Assembly: GCA_030603365.1 (NCBI GenBank)
Contig: JAUVXV010000003.1
Span: 301,494 to 365,493, forward strand
Source of the DNA: Candidatus Heimdallarchaeota archaeon
GTDB taxonomy: Archaea; Asgardarchaeota; Heimdallarchaeia; Heimdallarchaeales; Heimdallarchaeaceae
Reading direction: 5' to 3'
DNA length: 64,000 nucleotides
Below, in pieces: positions 55,057 through 63,939 of this stretch. The position numbers were made by a program, and so were the translations under genes. The notes under the pieces are model-generated. The model had not been told where the DNA came from, did no database searches, and saw only the letters and a list, made by a program, of their open reading frames with translations. Numbering within the stretch: position 1 is the stretch's first letter; each line of letters starts with the position of its first letter.

Positions 55057-55920
55057 ATGGTTCATCGTCCTGAGAATGAATATTACCTTGAAAACGAAGC
55101 AGAAAAGAAGTTCATAGAGTTATCAAATGGTGCAAAATTACGTGTATTGTTTCTTTCTGCTGAAAAACCAACCAAAGATACCAAGAATATTGTCTACTAC
55201 TCAGGTTATATATCATACATTTTTCTTTGGAGAGAATCAATTAAAATCCTAAGAAAAAACCACAATATAATATTTATAGAAACAAGAGAAAAGGAGTTTT
55301 CTTCATTCCCTCCTAACAAAGTAATCTATGATATAGAGACTTTAGGAGAAGATTTTATCTTAGCTTTTGAAGAATTAAAACTGGATTTGAAGAAATGCGT
55401 TATTGCTGGTTCATCTATTGCTTCAGTAGGTGTGCTTGAAGCTATGAATAACCACGATTTTCGACCTTTTCTTTCAGTTCACTCCTCTCCGCAAATCTCA
55501 TATAAGGAAAATAAGAAACCTAAAATTCTTTCAACAATTTTCCCTCACTGGATGGTGATTTCGTTGAAACCATTCATTTATCTTATTTACATGTATAAGT
55601 TTAGAAGAGATAAAGAATCAGGAAGAAGCAGAATTCATACATTAAGTAGAATGTTTCAAAAGAGCTCTCTGAAATGGATGAGGAAATTAGAATCATTTAT
55701 GCCAGATTATGAGATGACAAAGGAATCAGTCAACAAAATAAACTCTCCAGTGATTATTGTTGGTGCTCAAGATGATCCTGAACATGATACTGAATCAATA
55801 AAAAAGATTGTGAAATTTATCCCAGGATCTAAATATAGACCTGTTCCATTCAAAGATGACACTCATAGTGAAGCTTTTGGTAGAATTATTCTTGAAGAAA
55901 TAGATAATGTCTTTAGTTGA
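55057..55920 (+). CDS. Alpha/beta-hydrolase-fold protein with GSSIAS elbow
   Basis: 287 residues. NIVYYSGYISYIFLW, FIETREKEFSSF, elbow VIAGSSIASVGVLEA, an acid segment VGAQDDPEHD and a final His in DDTHSEAFG fit the fold; the last catalytic His is present. The organisation is like the protein at 2892, suggesting distant paralogues. Substrate unknown. Confidence 0.65.
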   Translation: MVHRPENEYYLENEAEKKFIELSNGAKLRVLFLSAEKPTKDTKNIVYYSGYISYIFLWRESIKILRKNHNIIFIETREKEFSSFPPNKVIYDIETLGEDFILAFEELKLDLKKCVIAGSSIASVGVLEAMNNHDFRPFLSVHSSPQISYKENKKPKILSTIFPHWMVISLKPFIYLIYMYKFRRDKESGRSRIHTLSRMFQKSSLKWMRKLESFMPDYEMTKESVNKINSPVIIVGAQDDPEHDTESIKKIVKFIPGSKYRPVPFKDDTHSEAFGRIILEEIDNVFS

Positions 55921-56278
55921 TTTTTTTCTCATAAAATTAGATGAAATTAAAATACAAGTTTCTATAATTTTTATTTCAAATAATAAGAAATACCGTACTC
56001 TAAAATCTTTTATAGATGTGATTTTTTATTATGTCCTAGCTGTCAAACTGAGAATTTCCATATGTGAGGAAAACGATTGATAAATATGATATCTATTACA
56101 TCTATAAATCAAGATTTCTTAAAGACTGCTAAAGGATGTTAATTATATGACTAAACCACAACTTCCAGAAACTCCTTATGACTATTGGAAATTTAATCCA
56201 ATACCTACTGATACATCTTCATGAAATGGCATACTCACTAAAAAATTTACATCCACAAGAAAATCTAAAGTGATTCAA
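55921..56278. other. Intergenic region with TATA box and a 25-codon ORF in frame with the next gene
   Basis: TCTATAAATC (56101-56110) is a good TATA box. ATG 56147 then opens a 25-codon ORF ending at TGA 56222-56224. Its PYDYWKFNPIPTD resembles PWDYFHFQT at the start of the next gene, and the frame stays open from that TGA into the next gene. It may be a leader peptide, a relic of a duplicated N-terminus, or the broken real N-terminus. Confidence 0.4.
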
Positions 56279-56944
56279 ATGACTGATCAAGAAAAAAAAG
56301 GATTTAAATGGCCTTGGGACTATTTCCATTTTCAAACAAAAGGACGAGGATCTATCTTTGCAAACGGTGCAAAAGGTAAGTTTATGGCTAATACCTATTT
56401 TGCTGAATGGTTAGTATTCTGGTTCGCCTTTCTAATGACCGCAATTGTTACCGCTATAACTTTTGCCATAAGGGGTATTTGGGCTGATCCTAATGCAGCT
56501 GGATTATACTTCCAATATCTAGGATGGGGCTTTTTAGTCTCATTTATCATTGCATGGTTCTGTTTTGTTTTCATAATAGGACCTGTAACAATGAGTATGG
56601 TACAATATGATTTTAGAGCAGATTTCAGAGCATCAACTCCAAGAGAACTTATGTTTTCAAAGAAATCATTGAAGTTCTGGATTTGGGGTTTCTTAGTAGA
56701 CACAATGATTGTCGCTCCTATATCATTATTAGTGCCATTCTTTAATCTCCTAGTTTTAACTCCTGCAACTGCTGAACAGGCGTGGGCAGCTTCATGGAAT
56801 TTGGTAGAATTTTGGGGTGCTTACTGGAAAGCATGGATATTAGCAATAATCATCATTGTATTTTTGCTAATATTCCTAAAACTATTCCTTGGACCTAACA
56901 AGAAATTCCTAGAAAGAATGAAAGCACAAGGACCTCCAAAATAA
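56279..56944 (+). CDS. Four-helix membrane protein, family not recognised
   Basis: 221 residues with four long hydrophobic segments, about 45-70, 85-115, 145-172 and 190-213. The Trp-rich N-terminus (KWPWDYFHFQTKGRG) and the short C-terminal tail with RMKAQGPP are probably cytoplasmic. No domain recognised. The start is ATG 56279 or GTG 56270; the same frame continues upstream to a single TGA. Confidence 0.65.
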   Translation: MTDQEKKGFKWPWDYFHFQTKGRGSIFANGAKGKFMANTYFAEWLVFWFAFLMTAIVTAITFAIRGIWADPNAAGLYFQYLGWGFLVSFIIAWFCFVFIIGPVTMSMVQYDFRADFRASTPRELMFSKKSLKFWIWGFLVDTMIVAPISLLVPFFNLLVLTPATAEQAWAASWNLVEFWGAYWKAWILAIIIIVFLLIFLKLFLGPNKKFLERMKAQGPPK

Positions 56945-56961
56945 TAAATCCAAAAGGACAA

Positions 56962-57001
56962 GCGGAAACAACTAAAGATTTCCTGCTTTTTTTTATTTTT
57001 T
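56962..57001 (+). terminator. Bulged hairpin followed by T run
   Basis: GCGGAAA (56962-56968) pairs with TTTCCTGC (56979-56986) with one bulged T, followed by TTTTTTTTATTTTTTT. It can serve the membrane-protein gene and, read the other way, sits just past the end of the aldo/keto reductase gene. Confidence 0.55.
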
Positions 57002-57013
57002 TAATATAAATTA

Positions 57014-57916
57014 TTAGCACTTGCTAATTGCTTCCCCAAATACTTCTTCGAAATGTGTGAAATTCTTTGTGTCTTTAAAAGCTGTAAAAGAATCCATATT
57101 TGCTTGAAGCTCATCTACATTTTTAACTCCGAAAACAACACTATCAACTCCAAGATTCAAAGCATAATTGATACAATCGGCTGGAGTAGCTGCTTTCTCA
57201 AGTTTCAATGAGATTTTATTACCATCACAGTAGTAAGGTGAATAGTTGGTTTTGTTGGTTGTGAATACTTTACCCTTCATTAGATTTTTAATTGCTATTA
57301 CAACTATTCCTGCTTTTTTGCATACATCTAGAAGTTTTCTTGTTGACGGAAGAACCCCTGTGGCAAAATTAATGGGGAGCATGATGACATCTAAGTCACA
57401 TTTGTCTATTATCTTCAGAAGAAGGTCAGGTTTGTGCGCACTAAGCCCTACAGCTTTTGTTTTACCTTCATTTTTTAACTTTTGAGCATAGTCTAAAACT
57501 CCATTTTTAACCATCTTTTCATAATCTTCATAGTGAGTTACAAATTGGACAAGTGCTATATCTGCATAATCAACATCTAATCTTTCTAGCATGTCCTCAT
57601 ATGTAAACTGAATTTTCTTTAAAGAACGAGTTTTGACATGACCATTTTTCTTTTCATCATAATAACTTCCAAGATGAGTTGTAAAAGTTACTTTTTCTCG
57701 TTTATTCTTTAAGAATTGTTTGAAAACTTCGAAGAAATAAGGAAGATTAAACACAAGGTCATAGTGAGTTATACCCCTTTTGAAAGCTTCTTTGATTATC
57801 ATTTCAGAGTTTTCATCTCTAGAAATGCCTGGCTGTCTTGAACCACGGGCAAAATGCTCAATACCTAATCCTAACTTATTTATTTTAACTCCAGCAGATT
57901 CTAATCTAGTTCCCAT
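57014..57916 (-). CDS. Aldo/keto reductase
   Basis: 300 residues. A TIM-barrel AKR: GITHYDLVFNLPYF replaces the usual D-x-x-x-x-Y, with Lys (KVTFTTHLGS) and LDVDYADIALVQFVTHYEDYE, TKAVGLSAHKPDLL and the late VVFGVKNVDELQAN typical of the family. The core tyrosine position is less canonical than in sugar reductases, and there is no ferredoxin tail. Reduces an unknown carbonyl compound with NADPH. Confidence 0.85.
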   Translation of the reverse strand: MGTRLESAGVKINKLGLGIEHFARGSRQPGISRDENSEMIIKEAFKRGITHYDLVFNLPYFFEVFKQFLKNKREKVTFTTHLGSYYDEKKNGHVKTRSLKKIQFTYEDMLERLDVDYADIALVQFVTHYEDYEKMVKNGVLDYAQKLKNEGKTKAVGLSAHKPDLLLKIIDKCDLDVIMLPINFATGVLPSTRKLLDVCKKAGIVVIAIKNLMKGKVFTTNKTNYSPYYCDGNKISLKLEKAATPADCINYALNLGVDSVVFGVKNVDELQANMDSFTAFKDTKNFTHFEEVFGEAISKC

Positions 57917-58002
57917 AACAAACTCGTTTAATGATTTAAGTATAAAAATATGTCATCATTTCAGAAGAAATCTTTAAACAATATACCGAATTGGAACAAA
58001 GA

Positions 58003-58386
58003 TTAAAAACCAAGTACTGATAATTCTTGGTATGAGAAATCTTCTTGATTCTCTTTTCGAAAATTATCAAGAAAATCATCGATCCATCTAGTTTTCAGAA
58101 TTTCTTCTATTATCTCCAAAACTGGTTTTGCAGCAATTATCTAACAATCTTCAAATGCTTGGTTTCCTAAGATATGGTCTGAGTGGTGATGAGTAGTAAA
58201 CAAATATTTTACTGGCAATCCTGTCATTTCTTCTGCGTTCTTTCTTGCTATTTCAATAAGCTTAGGAAAATAACCTGAATCAATAAAAGCTAAATATTTC
58301 TCAAGTTTGACAAATGATACATGTCAGAAAGTTTTTCCTTCAGTATGTGCCCAAACGGAATCAGAAATTTGTTCAAAACTTACCAT
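58003..58386 (-). pseudogene. Truncated MBL-fold hydrolase gene with two in-frame stops
   Basis: From ATG 58386 the frame reads MVSFEQISDSVWAHTEGKTF, then TGA, then an MBL core with FTTHHHSDHILGN (HxHxDH), then FEDC followed by TAG, then 45 residues to TAA. The intact paralogues at 60186 and 62115 have a residue at each of those two points (SHMSF/SHTSF, FKDCDIIS). The C-terminal half with the later metal ligands is missing. A clear dead gene copy. Confidence 0.8.
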
Positions 58387-58485
58387 TATAATCAATTTCG
58401 CTAGTTTAACACACTTAATAGATTTTCTACTCTGCTCTGAAGTCTATTATTTGTCCTTATCAATCTCAAGAATAGATGAAAAGAT

Positions 58486-58495
58486 TTTTTATACA
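58486..58495 (+). promoter_or_regulatory. TATA box of the coiled-coil gene
   Basis: TTTTTATACA, preceded by GAAAAG. The predicted transcription start near 58517 is five bases before ATG 58522. Confidence 0.5.
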
Positions 58496-58521
58496 AAAAA
58501 TATTGTAAATCATGTGGTAAA

Positions 58522-58908
58522 ATGACAGAGCTAGCAGAAACCATTTACAATGAAGTGATGGAAGAGATTGAAGAGGAGATTTTCGATGGATTAGGAGAAT
58601 TAATCGTCGAAGAAAAACTAAAGTCAATAGTGGAGCAGATACAGAATTCAGTTAATGAAAAAATAAAAGACTTGATACCTGAAGATATATCAGAAGAAAT
58701 CACAGAAGTCCAGAAGTTCATCATAGGTGAAAAAATAGCAAGAGTTGTGACAAAAGATGCTAAAACAAAACTCGCTGATTTAGTTTCTGAAATAGTTGAG
58801 AAAACCTACGAAGTTATGTATCAACTAAGAAACGAAATTATTGAAGAATTATTCGAAGAAACTGAAATTGAAGAGGAAGAAGAGGAAGATAAAGCAGTAG
58901 CTTCATGA
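58522..58908 (+). CDS. Acidic coiled-coil protein
   Basis: 128 residues, almost wholly helical and strongly acidic, ending in a Glu/Asp run (EETEIEEEEEEDKAVAS). No domain is recognised. Its own TATA box and clean ATG support expression. The end abuts the relic of a PPOX gene on the other strand, so it may have moved in or been left next to it. Confidence 0.6.
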   Translation: MTELAETIYNEVMEEIEEEIFDGLGELIVEEKLKSIVEQIQNSVNEKIKDLIPEDISEEITEVQKFIIGEKIARVVTKDAKTKLADLVSEIVEKTYEVMYQLRNEIIEELFEETEIEEEEEEDKAVAS

Positions 58909-59253
58909 TGAGCTGTTATTTCATGATTTTCAAGAAGATTTCTAGATGTACTTGTATTACTACCACCACCAAAGTAGAGAAAATTATCTAACCATATTCC
59001 CCAAACTGGTCTAGCATGAGGTTTAGAAATCAGATTTTGTGGTACTGATCCAATAATTCCTTGATTCCTCCAATCATTCATCTACAATATCCCAACTTAA
59101 TAGCCCTTCATTCTTTTCAGAAATTCCGTATCCTGGTATATGAGGTCTAAAAGGTTTAGATGTCTTCAAGTTTCTTTTCATTGCTTTAAACATTGAGCGA
59201 TATTTTTTAAAAAATTCCCCTTCCCCTATTGATTCAGACTCAAGCAGAACCAT
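58909..59253 (-). pseudogene. Relic of a PPOX-type (split-barrel flavin) protein gene
   Basis: From ATG 59253: a normal start with YGISEKNEGLLSWDIVDE, then TGA. The next frame carries on as MNDWRNQGIIGSV ... KPHARPVWGIWLDNFLYFGG and TSRNLLENHEITAHHE, the FMN-binding split barrel of the pyridoxamine-phosphate-oxidase-like family. A one-base shift near 59075-59081 separates the parts, and the C-terminal strands are missing where the coiled-coil gene ends. Confidence 0.7.
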
Positions 59254-59328
59254 CAAATTACTTAGTTAATTGAAATGTGTTCAAAAATACACAATGACTT
59301 TCTTTAGTGTTTGAAACCTAAGGTTGGC

Positions 59329-60168
59329 ATGAAGAATGAAACACAAAGTAAAATGTCAAAAGTTATTGAAATCATTCTGTTAATTCCAACATTAGTATGG
59401 CTATATTCCCCCATTATTGCAGGGATTTTATTTGCAATGGTATGGATGTTTCCTGCTGCATTTACCTCATGGTGGATCTTTGCATATTTAGGTCAGAAAG
59501 ATTGGTTGTTAGGTGTTATTTCAACAAATGATACCATGATTACTCTTATTGTTATTGAATTCTTAATTTTCGGAATTGGATTGTATTTGTTTTTATGGGG
59601 AGTTATCCTAATAGCTAAAGCTAGATTGAACAAAACTGGTTTAGTACAAACTGGTCCGTATAAATACATGAGACATCCACAACATTTAGGATTAATTCTA
59701 ATGTCACTATGTATCTCTCTCTATATACCATGGTCCATAGATGAATTTATCAGAATTGGAGAAATTGTATCTTGGTCATTCTTTTCACTTGTTTTAATCA
59801 TTTTGTCAGATTTTGAGGATAAGAAACTTGCAAAAAAATTTGGGGAGAAATTCCACCAATACAGATCATCCACAGGATTTTTCTTTCCTAGAATTATCAA
59901 TAAGGATAAAGAAAGAAGGAAAATTAATGAGATAAAATATTGGAAAAGATATCTACTATTAGGAATTGGTTATATAGCTTTTGTATCACTAATCAGTTTA
60001 GGTAGTTATATCTTAAGATTACCTAAAGTAGGGATAGTAGGTCTATTATTTGACTTTTTATCAAAAGAGTTTTGGTACTTTAATCTAATATGTTTAATCT
60101 GTTTTATAGTATTTATAATTTTAAAAAAATATAGAGAAAAGAATAGGAACTGTACAGGTAATACTTAA
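59329..60168 (+). CDS. Isoprenylcysteine methyltransferase-like membrane enzyme
   Basis: 279 residues. Three N-terminal membrane helices, then the catalytic part LVQTGPYKYMRHPQHLGLIL and DKKLAKKFGEKFHQYRSSTGFFFPRI, the classic ICMT/PEMT signature with both the RHP motif and the Y-x-x-Y stretch. Two more helices follow at the C-terminus. It methylates a membrane-bound acceptor, possibly a lipid or prenylated group. ATG 59329 is taken; an in-frame TTG lies six codons earlier. It shares the family with the protein at 999. Confidence 0.85.
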   Translation: MKNETQSKMSKVIEIILLIPTLVWLYSPIIAGILFAMVWMFPAAFTSWWIFAYLGQKDWLLGVISTNDTMITLIVIEFLIFGIGLYLFLWGVILIAKARLNKTGLVQTGPYKYMRHPQHLGLILMSLCISLYIPWSIDEFIRIGEIVSWSFFSLVLIILSDFEDKKLAKKFGEKFHQYRSSTGFFFPRIINKDKERRKINEIKYWKRYLLLGIGYIAFVSLISLGSYILRLPKVGIVGLLFDFLSKEFWYFNLICLICFIVFIILKKYREKNRNCTGNT

Positions 60169-60185
60169 TCTTAACCTAACATTCT

Positions 60186-60974
60186 TTATTTTTCTTCTAC
60201 AACTTTATAGAATGCTTCAACCGTCATCTTAAGCCATCCTTCAAATGCTTCTTTGGTGAAATCAGGTAAATCATCAGATTGCAGTATCTCCTTTACAGAA
60301 CAATTCTGTTCAACCTTACCTTCAATAAATTCCAGCATTTCTTTTATTAGTTTTTGACCTTCTTTTAACCCAACTATTGAACTTATAGGACCATGACCTG
60401 GAATTACCATATTTGGTTTCAAATCAATCATCTGTTGGAAAGCTTCTATCCACAAGTAAGGGTTGACAGAAGGATCACCAGCAAAAGGAAACATGTCAGC
60501 AAAGAGTAAGTCTCCAGTGAGTACAACATTTTCATCAGGAAGATAAACAAAAGAACTTCCTTGAGTGTGTCCATTAGTTTCAATAAACTTCACTATTCTA
60601 GACCCATCTACTATTTCGTATTCTCCCTCAAATGTAATATTAGGTAGAACTATCTCTTTATCTTTATAATCTCCTTGAACCTTCTTTTCTAGTATTTTTT
60701 TTGCACTTTTTGAAGAAATTATATCACAGTCTTTGAATATATTCGTTCCGAAAGTGTGATCTCCATGATGATGAGTGATAAGAACATACTTGAAATTCTT
60801 TCCTGTCTTAGTTTCAGCAAATTCTCTCATTATTTTCGTCTTTGCTGGATCCATTCCTGTGTCTACCATAATAAGAAATGTATCAAGTTCTATGAAAGAC
60901 ATATGAGATGATGTTTCACTTGGTGAATAATCCCAAACAGAATGAGTGAGTTGAAGAATATTCTTTGTTTTCAT
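60186..60974 (-). CDS. MBL-fold metallo-hydrolase, paralogue A
   Basis: 262 residues. The two-metal site is THHHGDHTFG (HxHxDH), IETNGHTQGS (His), VVLTGDLLFAD (bridging Asp) and VIPGHGP (His). Substrate unknown. It is well over half identical by eye to paralogue B at 62115 and shares its unusual WDYSPSETSSH start, so the two arose by local duplication around nadE. ATG 60974 aligns with the start of B. Confidence 0.92.
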   Translation of the reverse strand: MKTKNILQLTHSVWDYSPSETSSHMSFIELDTFLIMVDTGMDPAKTKIMREFAETKTGKNFKYVLITHHHGDHTFGTNIFKDCDIISSKSAKKILEKKVQGDYKDKEIVLPNITFEGEYEIVDGSRIVKFIETNGHTQGSSFVYLPDENVVLTGDLLFADMFPFAGDPSVNPYLWIEAFQQMIDLKPNMVIPGHGPISSIVGLKEGQKLIKEMLEFIEGKVEQNCSVKEILQSDDLPDFTKEAFEGWLKMTVEAFYKVVEEK

Positions 60975-61054
60975 AGTATGATTGGTAACTTTGAACAATT
61001 ATAAAGCTAATGTTGAAAGATTATAACGTACTCAGAAGGTCCAATTATCTGTTA

Positions 61055-61966
61055 TTATCTAGCCAAAATGTGATAAGGTGATTCTCTCATTTGAGCAGAT
61101 AATTTCTTCAGGGTAAGTACTTTTTCAACATTTTTCTGACCATAAACATCATAAAGCTCCGATACTGGTTGTCCGTTTTCGCTAGCTACTAGAACTTGAT
61201 CAACTAGTGTAAAACTTCCTAGAAGCTCTTCTTTATTGTCTATTCCTGGAATTATATCAGGATCGGCATATTTTAATCTTATACAATCAGGAATTTCAAG
61301 ATACTCTGCTATTTGTTCCAGTTGACTTCGATAGATATGTAATAAAGGCATCATGTCAGAACAATGGTCTATTCCCCATTTAGTAAAAGTGCCAGTAAGC
61401 CATTCTGTTCGGTTAGCTGCACCTACAACCATTAGATTGTTAACATCTGCATATTGATATAATACTATCATTCTTGTTCTATGTTTTGTGACAAGATATG
61501 CATTACCTCTGGCTATCCATGAGCCCGCTTTAGGTTGCAACCTGTTTTCAAGTAGATTGCTTTCTTCTTTGGAAATCAGCTTAGACCTTCCATACTTTAC
61601 TAACAAACCTCTCAACCTCCTACTAGGAATAAATCTGATAGGAAGTAATTTGTAACCTTTGACAGCTCTTACGATAGGTGTAATAGATTTTTTTCTTAAT
61701 TTTACTCCAAGAAAATTAGCTAATTCTTTTGCATGTCTTTTGTGAATAGGTTTACTATCTCTTTCAGGCATGTTAAATAAGTGTACATTTTCTTTCCCTA
61801 GGCTTCGAACAGTTAGAGTTGCTGTTACAGCTGAATCTAATCCTCCGCTTACACCAACAACTGCCCCGTCTTTATTCATCTTCTGCAGTATTTTTCTAAT
61901 GAAATCCTCAATATCCATGCAGGCTTTGGGTAGATCTAATTGAAGTTCTTTGATAACTTCTTGCAT
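61055..61966 (-). CDS. nadE: NAD+ synthetase, ammonia-dependent type
   Basis: 303 residues. VVGVSGGLDSAVTATL is the ATP-pyrophosphatase loop (SGGLDS); ANRTEWLTGTFTKWGIDHCSDMMPLLHIYRSQL is the NadE lid and deamido-NAD site. It makes NAD from deamido-NAD, ATP and ammonia; no glutaminase domain is fused, so ammonia is free or supplied by another protein. An insert of about 70 residues (near 105-165, Arg-rich) is longer than in bacterial NadE. Confidence 0.88.
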   Translation of the reverse strand: MQEVIKELQLDLPKACMDIEDFIRKILQKMNKDGAVVGVSGGLDSAVTATLTVRSLGKENVHLFNMPERDSKPIHKRHAKELANFLGVKLRKKSITPIVRAVKGYKLLPIRFIPSRRLRGLLVKYGRSKLISKEESNLLENRLQPKAGSWIARGNAYLVTKHRTRMIVLYQYADVNNLMVVGAANRTEWLTGTFTKWGIDHCSDMMPLLHIYRSQLEQIAEYLEIPDCIRLKYADPDIIPGIDNKEELLGSFTLVDQVLVASENGQPVSELYDVYGQKNVEKVLTLKKLSAQMRESPYHILAR

Positions 61967-62114
61967 CTTGGTACCTCTAGCATTTATTCGAAGCTTACAA
62001 CTTCATAGATAATCAGATATTTAAAGAATTTAAAACTTTAGAATTATATCTTTTTATTATCTAAATTACGAAAAACACAATCATAGAATTTTCAAATTGA
62101 TATTATAAGCGAAG

Positions 62115-62924
62115 CTAGATTTCCTTTAGCAGATTGTATTTCTCTTCAACTACATTATAAAATGCTTCAATAGTCATCTTAAGCCAACTATCATTTGCAT
62201 CTTTTGTGAAGTCAGGTAATTGCTTTGAATTCATCATTTCCTCTTTTGTTAACTTTTGCTTGTATGAAGTCTCAATAAATTTTATCATTTCTGAAATCTT
62301 TTCTTGTCCTTCTATTAAATTTTTAATTGATCCAATATGACCATGACCTGGAATTACGATATTTGGATTTAAATCAATCATCTTCTGAAATGCATCAACC
62401 CAGAGATAAGGATTAACTGTTTCATCTCCAGCAAAAGGAAACATATCAGCAAATAATAGATTACCTGTGAAAATAACATTTTCTTCGGGAATATGAACAA
62501 ACGCGCTACCTTGAGTATGTCCGTGTGTTTCTATGATTTTTACTGTTTTGAACTCTCCCTTTATTTCATACTGACCATCAAAGGTGATGTTAGGTAGAAC
62601 AATTTCTTTATCTTTATAATCCCCCTCAATTTTTTGTTCAAGAATTTTTTTAGTACTTCTTGTTGAAATGATATCACAATCTTTGAACACATTTGTTCCA
62701 AAAGTGTGATCTCCATGATAATGAGTAATGATTACATACTTAAATTTCAAACCAGTTTCTGATTCAGCAAACTCTCTTATTTTCTTAGTTGTAGAGGGAT
62801 CCATTCCAGTATCTACCATTATAAGGTATTTATCCATTTTAATGAAAGAAGTGTGAGAAGAAGTTTCACTTGGAGTATAATCCCATACTGATTCTGTAAA
62901 TTTAATGATGTTCTTCTTCTTCAT
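62115..62924 (-). CDS. MBL-fold metallo-hydrolase, paralogue B
   Basis: 269 residues. Metal ligands are THYHGDHTFG (HxHxDH), IETHGHTQGS, VIFTGNLLFAD and VIPGHGH. The bridging acid position TGD of paralogue A is TGN here, so the second metal site may be weaker. It lies upstream of nadE on the same strand, 148 bp away, while paralogue A lies downstream. Confidence 0.9.
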   Translation of the reverse strand: MKKKNIIKFTESVWDYTPSETSSHTSFIKMDKYLIMVDTGMDPSTTKKIREFAESETGLKFKYVIITHYHGDHTFGTNVFKDCDIISTRSTKKILEQKIEGDYKDKEIVLPNITFDGQYEIKGEFKTVKIIETHGHTQGSAFVHIPEENVIFTGNLLFADMFPFAGDETVNPYLWVDAFQKMIDLNPNIVIPGHGHIGSIKNLIEGQEKISEMIKFIETSYKQKLTKEEMMNSKQLPDFTKDANDSWLKMTIEAFYNVVEEKYNLLKEI

Positions 62925-63054
62925 AACTTTTTTTGAGAAAAGAGACTATTAAAATTTATTGATTTTATGTAGGTTATCATGGAATAATTATTTATATGTG
63001 TTTACATAACTTCCTACATCCTAAATTCACATCACTAAAAAGGAGATTGTAAAA

Positions 63055-63939
63055 GTGACGAATAAACAGACAATACTGATTGCTGGAGCAACTGGAAACA
63101 TTGGGGGAGGTGCTGCAGTTGCTTTAGCAAAACGTGGTGCTAGAGTTGTTTTGCTTGGGCGTTATCCTGACACATTAAAAGCCAAGGTGGATCGTATCCG
63201 TATTGCTTTATCTGAAGCACAGATCGATTATCAGGATACAGACATTACCATACTGGTGGTCGATTTCTCTGATATGGAATCTGTGAAACACGCTGCAGCT
63301 GAGGCTTTGAACCGATTCCCGATAATAGATGGTCTGATACTCTCTGTTGGAGCCCTTATCCAAAATGGTCCGAACATCCTGCCTAGCGGTCATGAGATGA
63401 TGTTTGCTATAAACGTGATGGGGCCGTTTTTGTTCACCCATCTGTTGTTAAAGAGGATGCAGCAATCAAACGGATTGGTCCTTCATGTGGTTGCACCATT
63501 CTATAAAGAAATCGACTGGGATGATCTTGAAAGCATCAGAATTCACAAGACAGAAATTGCATACCACAGGACCAAGACATGCAACCGGGTAATCGCTGCG
63601 GAGTTGACTCGACGATATGCTGGAAGGATCTCCTCTGTAGCATTCAAACCTACGTTCATCATCGATAAATCAGATCCGGAGTTGGCAAAAAGGTGGCCAT
63701 CCGGACTTTTGGGTCTTTTCTGGCGGATAATGACAGTACTCCTTGCAAAGCCACCTTCAGTCGCGGGTGAACCTATTGCAGATCTGATGCTTTCGTATCG
63801 AGATCGTAGTACAATCAATGGAGCCTTGTTCAAACTGGATAAACGCGTCAAAAAACCTGATAAGGCAATGAATGACGAGGTATTAGGAAAAAGGTTGTGG
63901 GATGAGTTGGTTCTACTAACAGGACTAAAGGCTGAATGA
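63055..63939 (+). CDS. Short-chain dehydrogenase/reductase, higher G+C than its neighbours
   Basis: 294 residues. Rossmann motif ILIAGATGNIGGGAAVAL (TGxxGxG variant), LSVGAL in place of NNAG, and YHRTKTCNRVIAAEL for the YxxxK pair. The nucleotide composition rises to about 45-47 percent G+C in the lines counted, compared with about a third elsewhere, and codons use more G/C thirds. Start is GTG 63055 behind a good Shine-Dalgarno (AAGGAGATTG). Likely a recent arrival, or the edge of a different contig segment. Confidence 0.85.
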   Translation: MTNKQTILIAGATGNIGGGAAVALAKRGARVVLLGRYPDTLKAKVDRIRIALSEAQIDYQDTDITILVVDFSDMESVKHAAAEALNRFPIIDGLILSVGALIQNGPNILPSGHEMMFAINVMGPFLFTHLLLKRMQQSNGLVLHVVAPFYKEIDWDDLESIRIHKTEIAYHRTKTCNRVIAAELTRRYAGRISSVAFKPTFIIDKSDPELAKRWPSGLLGLFWRIMTVLLAKPPSVAGEPIADLMLSYRDRSTINGALFKLDKRVKKPDKAMNDEVLGKRLWDELVLLTGLKAE

